Both the position numbers and the translations under genes were made by a program. 64,000 bases of DNA from Symbiodinium microadriaticum (lineage: Eukaryota; Sar; Dinophyceae; Suessiales; Symbiodiniaceae). Shown here in pieces: positions 9,275 to 19,664 of the stretch; the first letter of the stretch is position 1, and every line of letters starts with the position of its first letter. The notes below the pieces were generated by a model. That model was not told the DNA's origin and did not search any database. It saw only the letters and a list, made by a program, of their open reading frames with translations. The stretch lies in NCBI GenBank assembly GCA_001939145.1, contig LSRX01000812.1, positions 66,628 through 130,627 on the forward strand. Direction: 5' to 3'.

Positions 9275-11768
9275 TCGCAAAAGGCGAATGCCGACAGATT
9301 TTAAAAGAAAATGTGCTAGCTGTACAAGAAGTCGACGTGGGAAGCCTCTGGCCAGGTAGATTTGAATTAAGTCCTCCACCTATGGTTTGATGAGTCGCAT
9401 GGGTCGGGTGAGTCTGATGATAGTCAAAGTCCTTGCAGAGAAACCAGCAAGAACATGTTCGCGTCTGCCTACGGACTGCAGAGTTCGAATGACCGTGGTA
9501 TCTGCAGGCTGCACAACCGTAACGGTCCCTTGTACCACTGAACAAGTAGTACCTAGGAATGTTTCCTGCACCACATCTTCCAGCAGAATCGGAGCTCCAT
9601 AGAACTCCAAATTGAGCAGAAGTCTGCTCCACGGGTTACGCAGAATGCCAGTAGGGACAAGGAAAGCACGATTGTCAGCATACCGCATGGCAGTAGACAG
9701 TCCTATGTTCTGCATAAATACACGAAAACTGCGCAGCCAGATATACTCCATGGTGGAAGCCACCAGGGTACACAGAACAGGAGCAAGGGCAGAGCCCATT
9801 CTGGCACCTTGTATTTGTCGAAAAGTGAAATCCACATTGAAAGAAGCTGGATCGCAACAAAAACTCTACCAAAGTCGGGCGGTCCTCCAAGTGTAGGGTC
9901 TTGGTCTGGCGAGCTGCGAACCTGCGTTGTCCTCGAAACACCCGGAGGTGAGGGTCCTTGTTTCGTAGAGATACCTGTACAGATTGCTTCTGCCATTGTT
10001 GACCCCACCTGTCCTGAAGTAACATCAAACTGAAATCCAGGGCCTGAAGTATACGAGAATGCGGTACAGATTTAAAGAAGCCAATCAAGTCCTTCTGTAC
10101 CATGGCAACTGGCTCTGTAGCTGGATAGTTCATCATGGAACGCCACGTTGCACGAATGGCCTGTTGCACAGATTGTACATTGAATGTCGCACCTGCTGGG
10201 AAAACGACTGACATAATCTGGAACAGTCCTGTGGCCAGAAAAGTCGTCAGCCTTGCGTGCCAACAACGATCACAGGCAATGATCGGCCTGGCTTTACGAA
10301 AATCCTTGCTGGGCTTCGGCAAAATACATGCAATCGGCAAGGACAAAGACCAGTTGCATCCCCAGTGATATCGTCGATAAATCTGACCCAACGATAGAAA
10401 TCGAGACTTGAGGTTGGCAAGCATGGACGACACTCCAACAATGCATCGCTCAAATACTGAACTGTCCAAGAAAGCCGTATCCAACAGAACATGGAAGGCA
10501 AAGGGGCATGCAACATGCAGCGAGTTTGGAAAATGGTCAGCTGGAGTGAGAACCAGTCCTGTCAAAGTGCTTAGGTCCTGCGAGATCTGTCGTGGTAGAT
10601 CCTGCTGATCGGCCTGTAAAGCTTCGTGATGCAACACAAGCTGTTGTTGCACCCACTGCAAGAGTCCTTGAAGAATACGGTCAGGCAGTTTCCACCTAGT
10701 ACACCATTTCCGTACCTCCTTCTCAGCTATTCGTTGCCACTGCTTAGCTGGCAAGAATGTGGTATCGTTCAAGTTAAGATTGGCCAAGGGAGAGACCGGA
10801 AGAATCTGACGAACCGGTGCAAACAGATGTGTGGAGGGTGTATGGCACCACTTCTGACATGTACACTCGTGTGGTTTCCCCGGTGTCCACAATCGGAGAA
10901 AACTACGAAAATTGAATGCCGAACGATGCCAGCATCTGGCCTTGATCTCGACCATCTTGACTGAAGGCAAATGCAAGGGTGGAAAGTTCACTCTCTCTGT
11001 GGTGACAATGAACCGTAGAATCCGTTGAACCTCGCCTACAAGGTCATGTGTCAATGGAGGGAGTCGAAGCGGTACATTCGTGGGAGGCTGTTGTCCTTTC
11101 CGAAAGGCCAAAATCAGACGAAGCTGCTTTCCTGATCGGGTCCTGAACGGTTCATCAATACGAGACAGCAACCTGCATCGAAGATAAAGAGCTTGCAGGG
11201 GTGTGACATGTGATCGTAGCAAGCGAGACTCCTCAAACTTCTTAACGCTGTCACTGCCCAGGCGATACAGAGAAAGGAAAACGCTTCTGTTGCCCATGAT
11301 ACGTTGATGATAAACTCCACGACGTTTGCGCACCAAGGCAGTCGCCTTGCGTATGAATCGCAGTCCTGTCTTGGATAAACGACACCTTTGTGGTTTGATC
11401 CTGAGTCTTTTCAATGTGTCTAAAACCCATGGATGATTCAACTCCGGTCTAACATCCTGTATCAAGGCAGCCTCCATAGCAAGCAAAGCAAGTCGATCAG
11501 GTTCATGATGAAGAGCAAGAACAATGCCTCTATCAAAATCCCGGTGCCGATGGTACACCCTAAGTGCAGGCTCGCAGTACGACAGTTTCTTGCGAGAAAA
11601 CTGGATAAACTTCCAGTGTCGGGTCGCTTCACGGCCCTGTACATTGTCCTGATACAGTGTGGCCTTTCGTAATGAAACGACCAAAGACACACGCAGATAC
11701 ACCATATGCTGTTGCTGGTGCATGCTGGTGCCATGTCCATGGATAATCTGAAGGAACTTGAAACTGAA
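9275..11768 (-). pseudogene. Penelope-like reverse transcriptase with GIY-YIG-like N-terminus
   Basis: The main frame is open from 11768 to 9675; residue numbers count from the ATG at 11723. Residues 1-100 look like a degenerate GIY-YIG nuclease: VYLRV near the start, REATRHWKF, and near residue 84 the end motif MEAALI followed by RPELN. A Cys/His cluster (C264, then ECTCQKWCH at 286-294) precedes the polymerase. Polymerase motifs follow: LPKPSKDFRKARPI (about 468-481) and motif A KDLIGFF with the catalytic Asp at 545. A one-base frame change near 9838-9846 then carries motif B (QGARMGSALAP) and motif C (RYADNR, with Asn for the usual second Asp) into the next frame. A TAG at 9377-9379 splits the tail, after which EDLIQIYLARGFP continues to about 9275. 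It would copy element RNA by target-primed reverse transcription. Two lesions make this copy defective unless spliced. Confidence 0.75.
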
Positions 11769-11988
11769 TCAGCAGGTCCGAAGTGCGACGAAAGATAGTG
11801 GAAAATGAAGGCAAAGAAGCCGACCTCAAAGCACATGCGAAAATGTGGGATCGAACCCACATAAATCTGTCAACAATCTTGTGTGGCAAGAGTGTGAAAA
11901 GTAAAGGCAAAATCAAGGAAAACCAACGGAGAAATGTCCTGACGAATTGTTGCCTCCTCGTCTTCGAGGCTGAGGAACCTTCCTGTAG

Positions 11989-13158
11989 TCACTGAGTGGC
12001 TAGCAAGTATGCTCCTGCAACCAATCGAGTCAAACATTTCTCACTGAGCTTGGCTGCAAGGGAAACTGAAAGGCCCCAATCCACTGCAATCTTGTCCACC
12101 GGCTTCTTCTTCCCATCATCTAGTTTAGAACAAGCTGCAACGAACTCATCACCTGCTGTATCAATCGCCCGATTCTTGCCCTTGCCTAAAGCTGTAGATG
12201 CGAGCCAACTGTTGACATTGCGAATGCTGGTAGCCTGTAAGTTGCAACTCTCGAGGAAACGTACACTGTCAGCTGTCGGAAGATACTGCTTATATGTGTC
12301 CTGGGCTGCAAGGGGTTCTGATTCCTTGTCGAGGAATCCAGTTGGATCTTCCATACCTGGAGATGGGGACCCAAACCGATCTGTGTCGTCCTCTTCCTCA
12401 TGGTCCTCAGCAAGAGCCGGCACAATAGGCTCTGGACGAGGTGCTGATCGTGGCTTGGACGACCCGGGACGTCAAAGCGATTTAGGCTCCTGTCGTCGGG
12501 GTTGAGAAGCCTCACCTCGCAAACGAGCATTCTCCGACTCCAAGATCTGAAGTCGCATCAACAGGGTTTGATTAGCCTGCACGGGGGCTTTCTTGCGGAA
12601 CTCTTTAACTAGATCCTCTGCAAGGCGCTTGATGGTGTTGTAACGAGCTGTCCAATCATGCATGTCTGAATCAGGAAAGAACTTCTTCTGAGAGGAATTG
12701 AGAATGGTGACAAAATCTGTGCCCTCCTTTTCCGCCTGATCCGAGCGAAGGGCTCGCATCAGCACACCACACAAGATTGCTTCTTGCCTGGAACGAAAGT
12801 TCTCCCATTGAACTGTGCGACCATGGGCCACCTGTCGTAGAGCCCAATTGGAAGTACCCCCGGAAACCACCTTAGACAAAGGAACTTCAAAGATGTCCAT
12901 GCCTGCAATGCCCTGTTCCCGTGTAAGTCTGTTAGACACCACATGCTTCGGCAGGGATAGACCATAAAGCTCGGTGGTGTCCCACTCATGGGTGGACTGC
13001 TTCCAAGATCTGGGAAGCTGTGTAGATGCACCTCTGTGGTCCTGAGGTGACCTGGTCCGCGAACGATGACGTGGGTGTCGACCCGACGAAGAGGCCTCTT
13101 GACTCCTGCGATGGGACCTGAGAGGAGTCCTTTAACGAGAATTTCAACGGCGCGACAT
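11989..13158 (-). pseudogene. Element ORF: Arg/Ser-rich head, coiled-coil middle, acidic tail
   Basis: One continuous frame runs from the ATG at 13156-13158 to 11989, interrupted by TGA at 13144-13146, TAA at 13132-13134 and TGA at 12469-12471. The start (MSRR) and next ~40 residues are rich in Arg, Ser and His (RHRSRTRSPQ). The middle is ordered (LTREQGIAGMDIFEVPLSKV, then WENFRSRQEAILCG). A Lys/Glu-rich helix follows (LAEDLVKEFRKK and LQILESENARLRGE), then a Pro-rich linker and an acidic C-terminal part (EDHEEEDDTDRF). The in-frame continuation across the stops suggests nonsense mutations, at least one perhaps CGA to TGA at a CpG. It sits directly upstream of the reverse transcriptase, where nucleocapsid-like ORFs often lie in retroelements. 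No named domain is recognised. Confidence 0.5.
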
Positions 13159-13312
13159 GATGTCTAGCAACTACGGACCTGAGAGCAGTCAAAACTGTGG
13201 CCATCAAGATCCTGCTCAACTCAACTCACAAAACCTTGCAGGCTCAAAAGACATGTGTAAACAAAGAATGCACTGCGGAGTCCTGTGTTTTTGAGCTCCC
13301 GCCGGGACCAAA

Positions 13313-14778
13313 TCAGTCAGCTGCACCTCGCTGGATCTGCTGAGCATGTGTCAGAGGAACCTGAAAAAGTGGGCGCCCTGATGCATCCCTAAGAGGAGTG
13401 AATTGCTTGGTGACCGCCACCGTGAAACCTGTGATCGTAGATCGTCCAGAATGCATGACATACTTGTGGTCTCTTTTAAAGTGAACCACACCATGAAGCA
13501 TGCACTGCTGTTGAGCTTCCCCACCTCCTCCTGCTCGGAGCACGAAATGCGAACCTGGTATGCTGGTGTAGCCCTGAGTAATAACTGAGCATTGACATTT
13601 CGCAGAATTTGTCACGCGATCCAGGATCTGAATGAAGGAAGCATCGTCATTCCAGGGAGTGGCCTGGGAGTAATGTCCGACTGCTTCCGGTCCATCCGCT
13701 ATGGTAGCCGGAGCTATGAAGCGGGAACGGATCATTCGTTCAATTCCTGACGTGTCTGAACCATGGGCAAAGTAATATAGATTGCATTGTTCAGCAGAAA
13801 GGTCCTGATGCAAAACAAAAGGCTCGCGCAACTCGAAAGACCAGTAAACATGTGCTTTGGACTCAAAGCACTTGACTCGATCGAACATCCGAGTTGTGTC
13901 CCCTGTGAACTGGCACATCACCGTAGCAAGATATTGAAGCTCGAACGGTGGAGGAAGCTGCACAGATTTTTCAGCACAGAGTTCCTTAAGAGTAGCCAGA
14001 TTCCTCTCGATCGTGTGCTGCGAGGCCGCTTTCAGAAAAACACAGGATGGCCAACTCTTCAATGGCACACTGACTGCACCACCCACTGCTCTGGACAAAG
14101 TCAACTCTGTATGCACGTCCTGACCACTCGCAGTAAGAACAGGGTCCGAGGCATACAATGGAGGAGCTGTGGGGGTGCACTCAATACCTGATGCAGGGGT
14201 GGAGGCAAAGATGCCTTGACCCGCTGAGTAGCTGCTGCAATCGGGAAGTCCTGGGCCTTGCTTCCTGATTGTCGAGAAGTCGCCAAAAGCACTGCCCTGT
14301 CTGCAGTGTCATACAAGACTGAAACATCTGAAGCATCATCAGCAGAAGCAGTGTCTACTTCCATGCGGTCGGCCGGGGCCTGAGTCGAATAACCTGAGGG
14401 CTTGGGTGAGGTTCCCGAGGGTACCCCACGATCCTCAGTGTCCCGAAAACTCGAAACTTCCACAGCTCCTAGCATCTGTCGTCGTCTCTGCTCCAAAAGG
14501 GCAGTGCCACCAGACCCCTTAGGAGTACGCACCACCACAGGTTCTCGAGGGTGAAACTCTACAGACTTGTCACTGTCGTCCGAAGGAATTTCTGACGTTG
14601 TAGAGTGGGAAGACGGAGAAGGAATGTCCCGTCCTCCGGAAGGATCCTGTGGGGACCCAGGAATGTCAATTCCCTGGCATCCGAACTCCGGCAGGGGTAC
14701 TTGCTCAGCGTCTGGTGCTATCACAGGAAAAGACCCGATGTCGACACCGATAATCGGGGAGTCAGTCTCGCGACCCAT
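13313..14778 (-). pseudogene. Element first ORF: disordered acidic region plus conserved globular domain
   Basis: Starts at the ATG at 14776-14778 (MGRETDSPIIGVDIG). About 180 residues rich in Ser, Pro, Asp and Glu follow. The reading then moves to the next frame around 14200-14290, through SSYSAGQGIFASTPASG and LYASDPVLTASGQDVH, and stays open to 13313. The second part looks globular: LYYFAHGSDTSGIERMIRSR, later YTSIPGSHFVLRAGGG, and HKYVMHSGRSTITGF. The pattern of a strand with His-Gly-Ser, a helix with Ile spacing, and a later Tyr loosely recalls ADP-ribosyltransferase or KptA folds; that is only a lead. It is the first ORF after the right terminal repeat. The change of frame may be an intron border or a lesion. 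Confidence 0.5.
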
Positions 14779-15428
14779 GTTACAAAGGCAGTGGAACACG
14801 TGCTACAAACAAATGCAAGCCAAGCTGCTGTCAAACATGAGCTGACACTGTTCAACGCTCATATCCAAGCTCCCCACTGAGCACTTTAAGACTCGCAAGT
14901 CACTCAGCGACTTTTTGGTCCGGAAAGCCCATCGCCTGTCAGATCGGGGCACCATTTTCCTGCTGCTCCATAGGAGCGGAGAAGGCCTATCACCTGGGAA
15001 CTGGCCACCATCTAGTGCCGTACGCTCCATTGGCCTGTCCCGAAGGAGTACGGCTCTTTCGGTACCATATTGGGTCGCACAACGTACCCGGGCAGTCCGC
15101 AGGAGCGGGGGTTGCCAATGGCAACAAGGCCACACACGGATGAGAGTTGTCAACACAGTTGACAAGTCCAATTGTAAGTAAATAAATAAATAAATATATA
15201 TATATATATGTATGTATATATATATAGGGGAAGATCTTGAGGGAGAGGAACAACTGGTAGGGGTTGAAGTGAGTGTCCTGAAACCTAAAACGATTGCAAT
15301 GACAACTGAAATCTCGGCTTACCAGGTTTTCCGGCTTTGCCTGGTGGCCATTTCAAGAACATACATCAGCAGGTACGCCGACTTGGCGTCCCAAGTCAAT
15401 ATCACAGGAAAGCAGAAGGGTCTTCGTT

Positions 15429-15608
15429 CCATTCCAATTCCTCCGCCCCCACCTTTCCACCCCTCCACCACCCCAATCATTTCACATTCCCCACCCCTTT
15501 CCGCCGATCCCAAGAACCCCCCACCTTCTCTGGTCCGGACCCCGCACTGCGGCGCCCCCTCCCTTCCCAACCCCTATCCTCCCCCCCCCACCCCCACCAC
15601 CCAACACT
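15429..15608. other. C-rich low-complexity flank of the assembly gap
   Basis: About 180 bases composed mostly of C-rich runs (ccaccccaatcatttc, cccccccacccccacc). The composition is unlike its surroundings and it abuts the gap. It may be real low-complexity DNA or poor consensus at a contig end. Confidence 0.5.
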
Positions 15609-16214
15609 NNNNNNNNNNNNNNNNNNNNNNNNNNNNNNNNNNNNNNNNNNNNNNNNNNNNNNNNNNNNNNNNNNNNNNNNNNNNNNNNNNNNNNNNNNNN
15701 NNNNNNNNNNNNNNNNNNNNNNNNNNNNNNNNNNNNNNNNNNNNNNNNNNNNNNNNNNNNNNNNNNNNNNNNNNNNNNNNNNNNNNNNNNNNNNNNNNNN
15801 NNNNNNNNNNNNNNNNNNNNNNNNNNNNNNNNNNNNNNNNNNNNNNNNNNNNNNNNNNNNNNNNNNNNNNNNNNNNNNNNNNNNNNNNNNNNNNNNNNNN
15901 NNNNNNNNNNNNNNNNNNNNNNNNNNNNNNNNNNNNNNNNNNNNNNNNNNNNNNNNNNNNNNNNNNNNNNNNNNNNNNNNNNNNNNNNNNNNNNNNNNNN
16001 NNNNNNNNNNNNNNNNNNNNNNNNNNNNNNNNNNNNNNNNNNNNNNNNNNNNNNNNNNNNNNNNNNNNNNNNNNNNNNNNNNNNNNNNNNNNNNNNNNNN
16101 NNNNNNNNNNNNNNNNNNNNNNNNNNNNNNNNNNNNNNNNNNNNNNNNNNNNNNNNNNNNNNNNNNNNNNNNNNNNNNNNNNNNNNNNNNNNNNNNNNNN
16201 NNNNNNNNNNNNNN
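15609..16214. other. Assembly gap (606 N)
   Basis: Run of N inside the interrupted right terminal repeat. The 89-bp repeat array starts at once on its right side, so the gap probably hides more repeat units. Its true length is unknown. Confidence 0.99.
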
Positions 16215-16490
16215 GCGGAAGTGAGCTGTGATCGAGGAAAATGCCTGTAAATACCATGTGAAAACAAAGGCTAGGGATTTCACGAATCTGCTGGCAAAAT
16301 CTGGCGGAAGTGAGCTATGATCAAGGAAAATGCCTGTAAATACCATGTGAAAACAAGGCTAGGGATTTCACAAATCTGCTGGCAAAATCTGGCGGAAGTG
16401 AGCTGTGATCGAGGAAAATGCCTGTAAATACCGTGCGAAAACAAAGGCTAGGGATTTCACACATCTGGTGGCAAAATCTGGCGGAAGTGA
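16215..16490. repeat. 89-bp tandem repeat array (at least 3 units)
   Basis: Units begin with GCGGAAGTGAGC at 16215, 16304, 16392 and 16481, giving periods of 89, 88 and 89. Each contains GAGGAAAATGCCTG and GGGATTTCAC. The fourth unit breaks off after its first dozen bases. The left end runs into the gap, so the copy number is a minimum. The array sits in the right terminal repeat of the retroelement. Confidence 0.9.
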
Positions 16491-16860
16491 GCACCAATGC
16501 TGTCATTACCTTGGTTGCCGGTGGGGCTAAGGGCAAGGAAATGACAGCGCAGATGGTTGGACCAAGTTTTGCCGGCGAGCTGCCCGGAACTTTGGTTGTC
16601 TCAGGTTATTTGCTTTCTTGATGTTACCGATGGGAAACAACAACAGTAAGGATCGGACCAAATTTTGCTGGACAAGAAGTAATTGATGTGGCCCCTGCGA
16701 TTCCGGCAGGATTTGGTCCAATCCTCTCTGCTGGTGTCAGCCTTGTGCGATCCCCTGGCACCCCCTGCATCTACAAATGCAAACTGCATGTTGCGAAACT
16801 GTCCTTCCAATTCCCTTAGCTTAGAATCAGGGTGTACACACACACACACACTCACACACA

Positions 16861-18670
16861 GAGACACAGACGGATCTGTACATACCCATAGGCTCGAGCC
16901 TCTGACGAAACTAACTGCCGTCCGAGATAAGATTGGCAGCGTTCTTCCTAACAACATGCCTCCTTTCAGAACTCAGCGTGCTGAAACCATTGGCATTCCA
17001 ACAGTCTTCAAACCTTAACCCTGCACCCTAAAAGTCTTCAGTCCCGATTCCGAAGGCTTTGAATCGTAACGCGACGGTTGCCGAGCTGCGATTTAGGGCT
17101 CGTGCGTCATCGCCATCTTGGCGACCTATTGCAGGCTCATCTAGATTTTTGTTAGAAACCAGAGGCCTTATTGTTGGCGCCTAGAAAATGAAACACTCGA
17201 GGTGTGTAAGGCTTGCGGTCCGTGGTGCGTCCAGATGCCTACAGCCTGAAAAACCAAACCCCAGAGTCTAAACTCGCTTCAGAGTTCAGTTCCACCGGCA
17301 GGGAAACCGGGTTCTAGAATCGGAACCCCACTTCAAGGATAAGCCTGGTTATACAGCCAGGCAGCGGTAACTATACTTCTTGATAACCCCCCATCCTCTA
17401 AATTAGCCCTACCCTGAGACCCACGCCCCAAACATGCTTCGGCCGAAGCGATCATGGCAAAATGTCCGTATGCCAAGACCGCGGTCTTGGCATCCGTGTT
17501 GCTCAGGTAGTTGTAGAAATTGTGGGGGATTGAGAATTTGGAGATTTAAGGGTTCAGAGCCTCTGAAGTTCAGACGTGCTGGATCTCCCCCGCACGGTCG
17601 CGATCCCTGTTAACATCCGTGTTGCCCAAGTTCCTGGGGGTTTAATTGGGGGTTTTGGGTTTTTGGGTAGGGTTTGGGGATGAGACTTAGAATTTGTAGT
17701 TTAAGGGCTCACAGCCTGTGAAGTTCAGACCACTGCATCCTGCGCGAAAAGAACCAAAGCTGTACATACCAAACCACAGATGACAAAAAACCGCTCCACA
17801 ACAACCTTCGGACAAAAATCGCCGAAGTCCTTCGCCCTAGGCCACAGCCCTGGGCCCTTTTCGAAACGTTAGGCTTTCTAAAACCTTATCAAAACCCTGT
17901 TACACCCTGTATAGACCCTCTAGCGTCCGAAACCAGAAACCCTTTTGAAAACCTCGACAGGAAGTTGACCCCAAAGTCCTCGCCGAGAACCCCAAGCCCG
18001 ACGGCGAGGGTACGGTCAAGGGCTTGAGGGTTTGGGGTAAATAGGGTTTTGGGTGTAGGCTTTAGGGCTTCGGGTTTAGGCTCAAGGGGTGAGGGTGCCA
18101 AAACGACGCCGAAATTCTTGCAAAACCCTAACAGAAACCCTAGTGAGTCCAGAAAACTCTCTGCGGCGGGATTCAGGGGACCTGCGCTCTGTGCCTCTAC
18201 GTGCCGGATCCGAAATCCGGGCTGAATCCGGAAACTGTCGATTTCGAACCCCCCTGAAAGCCGTCGGCCCACACGAACCCCGTTTCATGTCTTCTCGGCC
18301 TTCTTAACAAAATCAACGGTGGGCTTCAAAGAAGCATTAGACTTCTAGGCTCCTTAGAAGATCGATATCCAAGCATATGCTAAGACACTGTAAAGAAGTA
18401 TTCAGGCTTCGGCAAGCCTACAAAGCCTTCGGAGCCCCAGCAAACTTTAGAGATCCAGGACCATCCCTGTGCCCTGAAGTAGAGGTATCTGGCACTCGTG
18501 AAGGACAGAAGCGATCCTTGTTGGGTTGTTTCCACCGAGCGGCGTTGTCGACGAATGTCGGCGACTGCTTTTCGGAAAAGGGCCTCACTGGACGGAAAAG
18601 GGGCAGTGCGGGCTGGTAAGTCATGGTAAACGAAGATAACATCATAAGATTTTGTTGGTGTTGGTGTTGC

Positions 18671-18701
<31 letters not shown>

Positions 18702-19594
18702 GGTGGGGGTGCTGGTGCTGCTGCTGCTGGTGTCCTGGTGGTGGTGGTGGTGGTTGCTGTTGTTGTGGTTGTGAACTGTTAGGGAGGGCGGGGGGTGGGG
18801 TGCGGGCGTGTGGTTGTCGTCGTGGTCGTCTTCCTGGTCGTTGCCAGAGTCGGAGTGCAAACGCGGCCGAGGCCGATACGTGTAGTGGTTTAATTTAAGG
18901 AAACAGGCTCGGGATTTAAGGCAGAGGGCGATAGAAATAGTGGTAAGGATAATAACGAAAAGCGATGGACGTGACTGAGTAAAATGACACGCAGAAGCAG
19001 TGTATGAACAACAACTGTGAACCGAGTGCCGACATACTGACAACAGAAAGAAAAGAAATAACTACATTTCGGAACCCTTTAGCTGTACAAGCTTTGCCGA
19101 GCTCGGCCGGGAGTTCGCTGCCTCCAAGCGCTTTGGGTGTAGGGTTAAAGGGTTGAACGTGTTTAGAGTCTAGCTGCTGCCAAACTGGAGACCTCAATCG
19201 AGTCTAACAGTCAACCCTATGCAAGCTGACTTGCCCGACACAGGGATACCCGCAAATGAGATGCGACAGGGCCCTGACGGCAGCTGCCATCTTCCTGACG
19301 GGTGAGACATGTTCATGTAATTGTTTGGGGTTTCTGGGTCACGCTGTTCTCTGTTTGGGCCATCCCCACCCCCGCGTCAGGGCTTGGGATCTAATGCACG
19401 ACCAGCCAGATCAAGGGACTAATCACGTTGCAATACCTTGTACAAGTACCTGAACTGCATAGATGCTGAATTCCCGACTACGGGACAACAAGCAAACGAC
19501 CCAAAGCCCAAAGCAGCGTAAACATGAGACCTCAACAAAGGTTTCCCCGAATCGTGAGTCGTCGTGCAGGCTGTTGGTAAGTACGTGTAAGACA
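16861..19594. other. Spacer after the retroelement, no supported gene
   Basis: Positions 16861 to about 17230 continue the host sequence matched at 33015-33400 in A1. The remainder has no clear match in A1. It holds drifted TTTAGGG/CCCTAAA words (17640-17700, 17890-18130) and a GTT/GGT microsatellite at 18650-18770. Reading frames here are short or low-complexity translations. Confidence 0.5.
18650..18770. repeat. GTT/GGT/GCT microsatellite
   Basis: Interrupted trinucleotide tract (ttgttgttgttgttggtggtgg and variants). ORFs across it translate to homopolymer-like Cys/Trp/Gly or Asn/Thr/His and are not taken as genes. Confidence 0.8.
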
Positions 19595-19664
19595 TAATCT
19601 GGGCGTCGAGCCGGGACAGACAAGCGGACCCCGACGCGAGGGCTCTTCGAGGCTCAGCGGGTTT
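19595..19664 (-). repeat. 70-bp block inverted relative to 38169-38238
   Basis: Read on the minus strand this block matches the plus strand at 38169-38238 (AAACCCGCTGAGCCTCGAAG through CGACGCCCAGATTA) with few changes. The flanking blocks of A1 and A2 are in the same orientation as each other but in a different order, so this is a micro-inversion within shuffled unit ends. Confidence 0.75.

Larger units (their letters stand above)
15133..16842 (-). repeat. Right terminal direct repeat (5' pseudo-LTR), interrupted
   Basis: Positions 15133-15428 match the left repeat 6911-7188, and 16733-16842 match 7189-7292. The left repeat is continuous across the point where the right one is split, so 15429-16732 is an insertion in the right repeat. 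The TA microsatellite in this copy is longer and preceded by (TAAA)n. With minus-strand genes this is the upstream repeat and would hold the promoter. Confidence 0.75.
6911..16860 (-). mobile_element. Penelope-like retroelement with direct terminal repeats
   Basis: About 9.95 kb is present in A0 but absent from the matching place in A1 (32985-33015). Host sequence up to about 6905 matches A1 up to about 32993, and sequence from about 16861 resumes the match from about 33015. Both ends lie in CA-rich sequence, and CGGAT occurs at both borders, so the exact ends and target duplication are ambiguous. Direct repeats (6911-7292 and 15133-16842) bound a set of ORFs that all read on the minus strand, including a reverse transcriptase with a YADN box. 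Terminal direct repeats, a GIY-YIG-like end and this RT type fit Penelope-like elements. The copy is decayed by several stops and frame changes. Confidence 0.75.

Noticed and set aside
11841..11862. GTGGG-ATCGAAC-CCCAC, resembling a tRNA T-arm
   Set aside because: No acceptor stem, D-arm or anticodon arm can be fitted upstream, and the loop lacks the usual TTC start.
15212..16346. Long open frames across 15212-16346 on both strands
   Set aside because: They are open only because the 606 N are translated as unknown residues; real sequence on either side is repeat.
16215..16490. Regularly spaced 89-bp repeats as a possible CRISPR array
   Set aside because: The whole unit repeats, without short repeats separated by unique spacers, and the genome is eukaryotic.
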